Assembly: GCA_037903355.1 (NCBI GenBank)
Contig: JBAJFE010000057.1
Coordinates: 62,001 to 126,000, forward strand
DNA from: Trichuris trichiura
Lineage: Eukaryota; Nematoda; Enoplea; Trichinellida; Trichuridae
DNA: 64,000 nt
Reading direction: 5' to 3'
Shown here: positions 58,285 through 64,000 of the stretch, in pieces
Position numbering within the stretch: the stretch's first letter is position 1
Layout of the letters: every line of letters begins with the position of its first letter
The notes under the pieces: generated by a model
Seen by the model: the letters and a program-made list of their open reading frames with translations, nothing else
Told to the model about the DNA's origin: nothing
Database searches by the model: none
Program-made: the position numbers and the translations under genes

Positions 58285-59238
58285 TTATATGAGCGAACAG
58301 GCGTGCTTCATTCTCTGACGAAAGCGTGCACCTCTGCTAGCCGAATCCGAACCATTGTTATCCTTTAGTTGTTGGTCATTTTTGTCGGTTGCCTCTTTTC
58401 CTCCTCCGTCCAACGATTCAGCCGCGGTCAGCGCCGCCCCCGCCTCCGGGCTGCCGTCGTCGATCATCGGTATCGGTTCATCGTTGGGGGCACTGTCGAC
58501 CTTTTGCTCTTCGCCCTCAGTTAAAGTCATCGACGCCAGCTTGTCTGAATAGACAGATGTTTCAACGCCACCCGCTGCCGTTTCAACCTCTGCAACGTTT
58601 GCAATCTTCTTCTCAGCGTTGGCGGCATTGATTTCATCGTCACAACCGTCTGGCCATGTTCTCGTACTCACGTCATTGGTCGCCTCCGTCGCCGCCTTCT
58701 CCTGCGTGCTGGCATTCAACCTGGTCTCTTGACCGTTCACTACACCATCCTCCTCTTCAGACTTGCAAGTTGGCACCGGCAGTGGTGGAGGAGTGTGCTC
58801 TTCCTTTTCCGAAGAATGACCCAAACTAGGCTGCCACTGACCATCGGCTGTCTCGACTTTGGCGCTCGCCAACAGGGTGGTCTCCACGACCTTCTCAACC
58901 TTTGCTATACTCCTTTGGACAATGGTTTTCTGCTCGTTGTGCATGCTGCTGTTCTCCAGCTCAGCTTGCTCCAGCTCCTCGCTTTCACCTGTCGGCGAAG
59001 TCACTCCGTCGGTTTGCAAGTGCAACGCTCCAATAGGCCCTTTGTTAACCAATGGTTCAGCTCCGTGGTCGCCCGAGGTCAGCTGCTCCTTCGCAACGGC
59101 TAGAGCTTCGCTGACAAGTTGTCCAATTTGATCGCAACTTCCAGACGTGCCATTCTCTTCCAACGATCGCTGCTCTTCTTCGCGCCAACCATCCGCTGTT
59201 TCGTCTTTCACTTGCGTATCGCCCGACCGGTCCGCCAT
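58285..59238 (-). CDS. Acidic, probably unstructured protein with C-terminal CaaX box
   Basis: A single uninterrupted exon of 318 codons including stop (317 residues) begins at ATG 59238, which lies just after an acceptor-like TCTATTGCAG, so the 5' untranslated region is probably spliced. The product is rich in Glu, Asp, Ala, Ser and Thr, with no membrane segment and no cysteine pattern. It contains a proline patch (HTPPPLPVPTCKSEEEDG). The C-terminus is ARFRQRMKHACSLI: a basic stretch followed by Cys-Ser-Leu-Ile, a CaaX box of the type used for prenylation, which would tether it to a membrane. The acidic body, basic tip and CaaX recall paralemmin-type proteins, but I see no direct sequence match. 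GC content is clearly higher than its flanks. Confidence 0.72.
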   Translation of the reverse strand: MADRSGDTQVKDETADGWREEEQRSLEENGTSGSCDQIGQLVSEALAVAKEQLTSGDHGAEPLVNKGPIGALHLQTDGVTSPTGESEELEQAELENSSMHNEQKTIVQRSIAKVEKVVETTLLASAKVETADGQWQPSLGHSSEKEEHTPPPLPVPTCKSEEEDGVVNGQETRLNASTQEKAATEATNDVSTRTWPDGCDDEINAANAEKKIANVAEVETAAGGVETSVYSDKLASMTLTEGEEQKVDSAPNDEPIPMIDDGSPEAGAALTAAESLDGGGKEATDKNDQQLKDNNGSDSASRGARFRQRMKHACSLI

Positions 59239-59259
59239 CACCTCTGCTTTCTGCAATAG

Positions 59260-62200
59260 ACGAAGACCACTTGGCTAAGCAGGCCTAATAGGGCGCACGC
59301 TAAATGTAAAACGTTTGGACCTATGCCAAGGTTCCTGTCTTCCTTACGCCCTTCCGAGACAACGTGCCACCTTCAAGGACTATTATTCTATGTTTGCAAA
59401 GCGCGAGTTAAGAAAGCTACTCAATAGCGTTTCTCTCGCCTACCGTGCTAGATGAGCAGAAGGCGTGAAAATGAATGGTAGCTACAAGCGCTTGAGGGCT
59501 GCAAGAGTAAGCTTTTCTGTGAGGGTCATCAGCAACAGCCGCGTTAATCGCTGCCTGCTTCCTAGGTCAAACGTACCGTTAGGACGAACAGGAAAACTTT
59601 AGAACTTAGGATATAGGAAAAGAAATGGCCCATTATTCTACTAGCCGTCAAAAGCTAGTCGCATTCATTGTTCAATAGGCGCGAAAACGAAACTGTGCCT
59701 TTTGTTCGCCGCAGCTTCTGCAAAAGAAAGTCAGGTCAGCCCTTGAAGGAGATGGCTAAGCAAAGGGTGCGTTGTAGGCTTGCCCGCGACAGGCGGTTCG
59801 TTCGTACGCTGCCGGAAAGCTAACAAATAGTAGCCACCCGGCAGCCGGCTCGCCGAGGCTATAAATTATCATTGCCGGCGGTAGACGCTTCCAAGGGTCA
59901 AACAGAAGACGGCGTTTTTTTCGCCAACGGTTCCTCGATACGTCCGACGACGACCACGTCTCTCCTTGTTTCTTGGAATGTGCGCTTGGTGCGCAAAATT
60001 CCACGCGCGCGAAAGGCCAACTTATAGCTGCGCAACGCCGCGGATGCGGGAACAACTGCGCATTTTTTGCTTCCAAAACGTTTTTAGGGCTAATTGGGGT
60101 ACACTCTTCCGTCGTGGAGACTGAGCAGAGAAAAAAGGCGAACAAATGCCATGCCGTACGCGGTTCGGTTGCTCTACGGCGTATCAGTCGAAGCTGCCAG
60201 CCAAATTTGCATATCGCACCTTTTAAACTTGTCTGGATACCAGATTTAAATACGTATTTGCATATGAGCGCGTCGGGCGAACTAGCGTAATTTGTTTGCC
60301 TATCCGTGACGGTCCTTATCGGGCTTGTACACAAGGCTGCGTTCTGATTATGGCGTCTTACGCTGTATTCAGATTTGGAATTCAAATGCAAATTTGCACA
60401 AAAACAATAAACGAGCAAATCTGCCCCGTCGCTGCAAGATATTGCCCGGCCTTAAGATTCTTTAACTTGCCTTAGGCAGTGGACGGGAGCCAGTGCTCTT
60501 CTGTTAATGTAAGTGCCGTTAAGGTTGGGCCCAAAACCTTTCCTGTTGCTCAGCTCAATTGCTTCCTTTTGGAGAAGCTCACTTTGTGGCCAGATTTTTG
60601 AATATTTTGTTGCCTGAATCAGCGACTGGTTTAGCCTTACTGCATAACCATTAATATTTTCCCTGTTGCTTGGCGGCGGCTGAATATCAATCCCTCGGCG
60701 GAGTCTAGCTTTTAGGAACTGTCGTTCTTAACGCGTAATGTCAAAATCGTTATGCCATTTAAGGAACCCCTACTCGTTATCAGTAAGCGTCCATTTTTGG
60801 ATAATTCCATCGCGAGGCGATCGGCCAGGCGCTCAGTCGGCAAAAACATAATTGAACAAACAGAGAAGTAGTCGAAAATAGGCAGTCGTACTGGTTAATT
60901 CAAAAATTTGTCGCACGTCAGCAACGCGCTGCGTTGTCTACGATCTCGAAATTGAATGTTTCTTTTTGCGCTCTCCCATTTACGGCCTAAGCGATCATTA
61001 GAGTAGATTACGACGTTATGAGAACATTATCTTAGGCAGTGAACAGGCGGACGTTCTAGCGAATCCCTTCGTAATGGTCAAAGGTTAAACGGCGCTCTGA
61101 AACCTAAAACTAAAAGTATGAACCGAAAAGTCAATATGGAAAAGGATATCCGCTCTCATTGTTTCTTGTTAGCATGCGTGGGCTACGGAATGCCTGCGGG
61201 AACGCTTCCCGCTCTCTGCAAAGCGTTAGTCTATCGCTGCGACCCATTGAGTGACTTCTCTTGTGACATTCCATCGTCAGTTAAGCAAAGCCAATCTTTT
61301 AATCCGGCCCTAAAGCTGCCTCGGTCTTCAGCCTTTCTGAAAGGCCGATTAGAATCTTCGGCTGACCGTTGCGGCGCGGCCCGACAGTTCTCGCGTGACG
61401 ATCGGCCAAAAGAATATTGGCTTTTTGGCCACTCGGCTTGACCGCCCGTTGTTGCTTTGAAAAATTTCGTCCGTTTAAATTAACGGATTGCCATTGCGTA
61501 AAATCGATAAAAAAAATTAAGCAAAAAACAACGTCGAACGAACAGACGAAAAAGCGTGTAAGTTTGAGAAATTTGCCGATCAACTGTTCTGTCGGCGGAG
61601 ACGCATTTTTTGGTAATAGAATTTGACTACAAGTCACCATGCGCCCCGCGCGCATATTGATCTTCTCCTCTTTAGGATGGTTAATAAAAGTGAGCAACAA
61701 GCATCATGATAATGATGATTACGACGCTGCGAAAAGTTCCAACGGCAGTCTGGCAAGCTTCTTCAGCTTTCCAATAAAGGAATTGACCCACCAGGCTCCT
61801 CCTGGCGCGAAATACTAATTTGGAAATAGCCGAAAAGCCTTGCAGCCGCACGGGATCTGTTTAAATTGGAGGGAAAAAATTTTTTGAATCGGCAAGGCTT
61901 TTGCATATGGTAAAAAAGCGAGAATATGATTGTAGTTATTTGAAACATTTTAACCTCCAACAAACCTAGCGTTTACCGTGGCAAAGCTGCTGACGTGCCC
62001 ATGCGAAGACTAAGTTTATGTTTTAAAAGACTTTGAAAAGTTAATTTCTTAGGTAGATGCTTAGTGGAGTAGTTTATGCACGCTATCTGTCACCTGCCTT
62101 ATTTGACAGCTTGTCAGAAGTACGACTGCGTCCATTGGGGTTCCCAACGGGGCTAAAAGCTTGTTCCTTCGACTGAGCTGCCGCAAAGGAGTTCCGCTTA

Positions 62201-62960
62201 GCAAACGGAACCGTTTTTCGAAAACAACTGTCAAGCTGGCCATCTGTTTAGCTGTCATACGTTCTTTCTCGTTGGGAAATGCTGCTTCTCGTTTAGATTG
62301 CGATCGGCAGCCGAAAAAAGAATGGCTCACTTGCGCATCTACCATTTTCGTTATTCGATTAGACACTCCGCATAAAGCACGAAGAGATGGTATCGACCGT
62401 GCGGATCAATAGAAAGCGACTGGAGAGTTTTGGGGAGCGAATTTTTGAAACGCCTTTTCTTCTATGACCAGCCTTTTCAATTTTCAAGTCAGCGACGACT
62501 TCCTTTTTGTTTATTTGTCTACAAGATGCAGAGACGAAAAGCAGTCAACTTACTTTGATCAAAATTCGCCCCGCAAACTGAGCGAACAACTCTTTTCTGG
62601 CAGTGCTCTTGTTGGGTTGAATACCCAACGTTGAAGCAATGAACAGTTTCCTTCCCCCTTGGCTTGAAGAAAAGAACAGATGGGCTAAATGACAGAATAT
62701 TCAATCAATAACCGAAAACTGGAGTCGAAAGTTTGACAAAGAAAAGTCCTTACACTCTACCACACTAAGTGATTGCGCTCTTTTGGTTTGGATTGCGCAA
62801 CCGCTTCCCGTACGTGAACAGAGAGACAGACGAACAGGGTTGCTTCAATGATCGCGCACTCGTTGCGTTCCTGTTGGACTATCGGTCGACTGAGAAGTCC
62901 AACCCGACTGGACTATGCCTTCCCGTTTCGTACAATGAATGATTCAAGCACTACTGCCTC
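59260..62960. other. Upstream region of the CaaX gene and spacer
   Basis: About 3.7 kb. The stretch 59756-60418 is open on the minus strand for 220 codons in GC-rich sequence but has no motif. I treat it as uncertain; it may be promoter or 5' untranslated DNA of the CaaX gene. Nothing else is supported. Confidence 0.3.
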
Positions 62961-62968
62961 CAGCGCGT

Positions 62969-63175
62969 ATGGTGATTCAACTTTGGCCTTATCCGTCCGC
63001 GTTGAGTCACCATGCTTCCGTTGCCGTTTTTAGGTTGACATTACTGTCCTTCAACTGCCCTATCTTGCCCGAAGGGATTAACTATCGCTGCTATGAATGC
63101 AGTGGAGTTGACGTTCTCCATCGTCTACCATTGTGGCCACCCGGCCAACTTCCCGCTCATCCAACTAAACATTAG
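62969..63175 (+). CDS. Possible first exon of a Ly6/uPAR-type secreted protein
   Basis: ATG 62969 opens a hydrophobic leader (SVAVFRLTLLSFNCPILPEG) followed by INYRCYECSG. The x-R/K-C-Y-x-C-x pattern right after a leader is the usual start of three-finger Ly6/uPAR domains. The remaining cysteines are not in this exon, so later exons would be needed. The frame itself runs to a stop at 63175. The donor is unclear: GAC|GTTCTC is weak. It could be chance. Confidence 0.3.
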   Translation: MVIQLWPYPSALSHHASVAVFRLTLLSFNCPILPEGINYRCYECSGVDVLHRLPLWPPGQLPAHPTKH

Positions 63176-64000
63176 TGAACGAACGAAAAAGAATCTTTAG
63201 AAAATTCGAATATTAGTTACGATGAATTTTTTACTTTTTCGCTACGCTCTTTTTTTCAACTCGCCGTGTTTGGCGCAAGCACCGATCGTACGATAACATG
63301 CATCCATGAACGACTCCAAATATTGTAATGTATGCAAAACGTGCTCCTTATTTTATGCGCGAACAGTGGCGTTAATGAAAAGTTGAATGTCAACTTCTCC
63401 TTTCAGGGCATGAGAGCCCATCGAGTACGTATGAAACCCTCAGCTAAACCGGCAAACTGAGTTAGGCCCTTTTAAGGGACCAACTTAACTTCAAGAATTC
63501 GATCTATTCCTTTTTGCGAGTTCTAGCGATCGGGCTAAATTGAAAAAGAAACGTACTAACCAGATCTGTGGGCTTTCAAAGTTTGCAACGAAACAAATGC
63601 AGGCTGCTGAGTGTACTGGGAAACCGCGCACCCGCTTTGCATACGGTTGCGCGTATGTATGATAACTCTACTTCCTGAATTATAAAATAATCTTTGTCAA
63701 AAGACTCGCTTTCGGTATTGAAGCAGAGATTTATTTCGACTACGCATACTTGCGCGCTAAATCAGCGGAAGTTGAGGCTTCACTTGCTAGTCACAATAAA
63801 TCCATGTATTAATAATAGCAACGCTTTGGACTGGAAAGATTAGGAGTAAACAGAGCATGTGTTTACTTTAAACAAAATTCATAGAATTTGAGAATGACTA
63901 GGCCTATCCTATTATAAACTGACACCCACTTGAGATTGCTACTGCAAGGTTTTCAGTTGGGTCCTTCGCGAGCAAAGTAACAGTGTTTTGTCGTGCGTAC
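63176..64000. other. No supported gene
   Basis: AT-rich end of the window. An acceptor-like CTCCTTTCAG at about 63407 is followed by a short open stretch only. Confidence 0.3.

Noticed and set aside
59756..60418. 220-codon minus-strand open frame as a gene
   Set aside because: It lies in GC-rich DNA where long chance frames are more likely, shows no domain or splice context, and overlaps an open frame on the other strand.

Overview
The window is eukaryotic nuclear DNA, most likely from a clade I nematode of the whipworm (Trichuris) type. This is inferred from split genes with GT/AG introns, several only 50-54 nt long (41100-41149, 41263-41316, 48155-48204), from a patched-type gene, from short signal-peptide genes, and from mariner, hAT and pogo/Tigger remnants beside a large satellite. 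No operons, bacterial signals, tRNA, rRNA or CRISPR array are visible. Gene models were joined by hand from reading frame, splice sites and phase; none has transcript support.

Left part (1-20.8 kb): the 3' end of a patched homologue (1-860, +); a long non-coding stretch; a small secreted-peptide candidate (4809-5092, +); a four-exon polytopic membrane protein of unknown family (5165-8552, +); a two-exon coding-like fragment (9167-9594, +); a foldback element (10062-10168); a well-supported prostaglandin-reductase-type oxidoreductase in at least nine exons (12558-10849, -); part of another membrane protein (13545-14052, +); a serpin-like relic (-); a small secreted-peptide gene (17661-18181, +); and unresolved minus-strand coding-like pieces (18.4-20.8 kb).

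Middle part (21.4-40 kb): a repeat-rich block. It holds a hAT (ZBED/GTF2IRD2-type) transposase relic, a hairpin, a 204-bp unit present twice (22106 and 25629), two different decayed mariner transposases (22.4-23.5 and 24.06-25.15 kb, both minus), and then a 514-bp satellite array with a homogeneous core (27.4-35.3 kb) and decayed edges (about 26.4 to 37.8 kb). Strand composition flips across the array: A/C-rich on the left, G/T-rich on the right. A deleted pogo/Tigger element (38595-39784) sits inside an older foldback element (38537-39875).

Right part (40-64 kb): a single-pass membrane protein with a clear cytoplasmic tail (40960-41514, +), isolated coding-like exons, a minus-strand frame broken by one TGA (47095-47445), a mitochondrial pyruvate carrier 2 gene that lacks a recognisable C-terminus (48065-48384, +), further minus-strand coding-like exons at 52.8-53.9 kb, and an acidic protein with a C-terminal CaaX prenylation box (59238-58285, -). 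At the end is a possible Ly6/uPAR-type start (62969-63175, +). The genes do not form a pathway; neighbours are unrelated, as is usual for a nematode chromosome.
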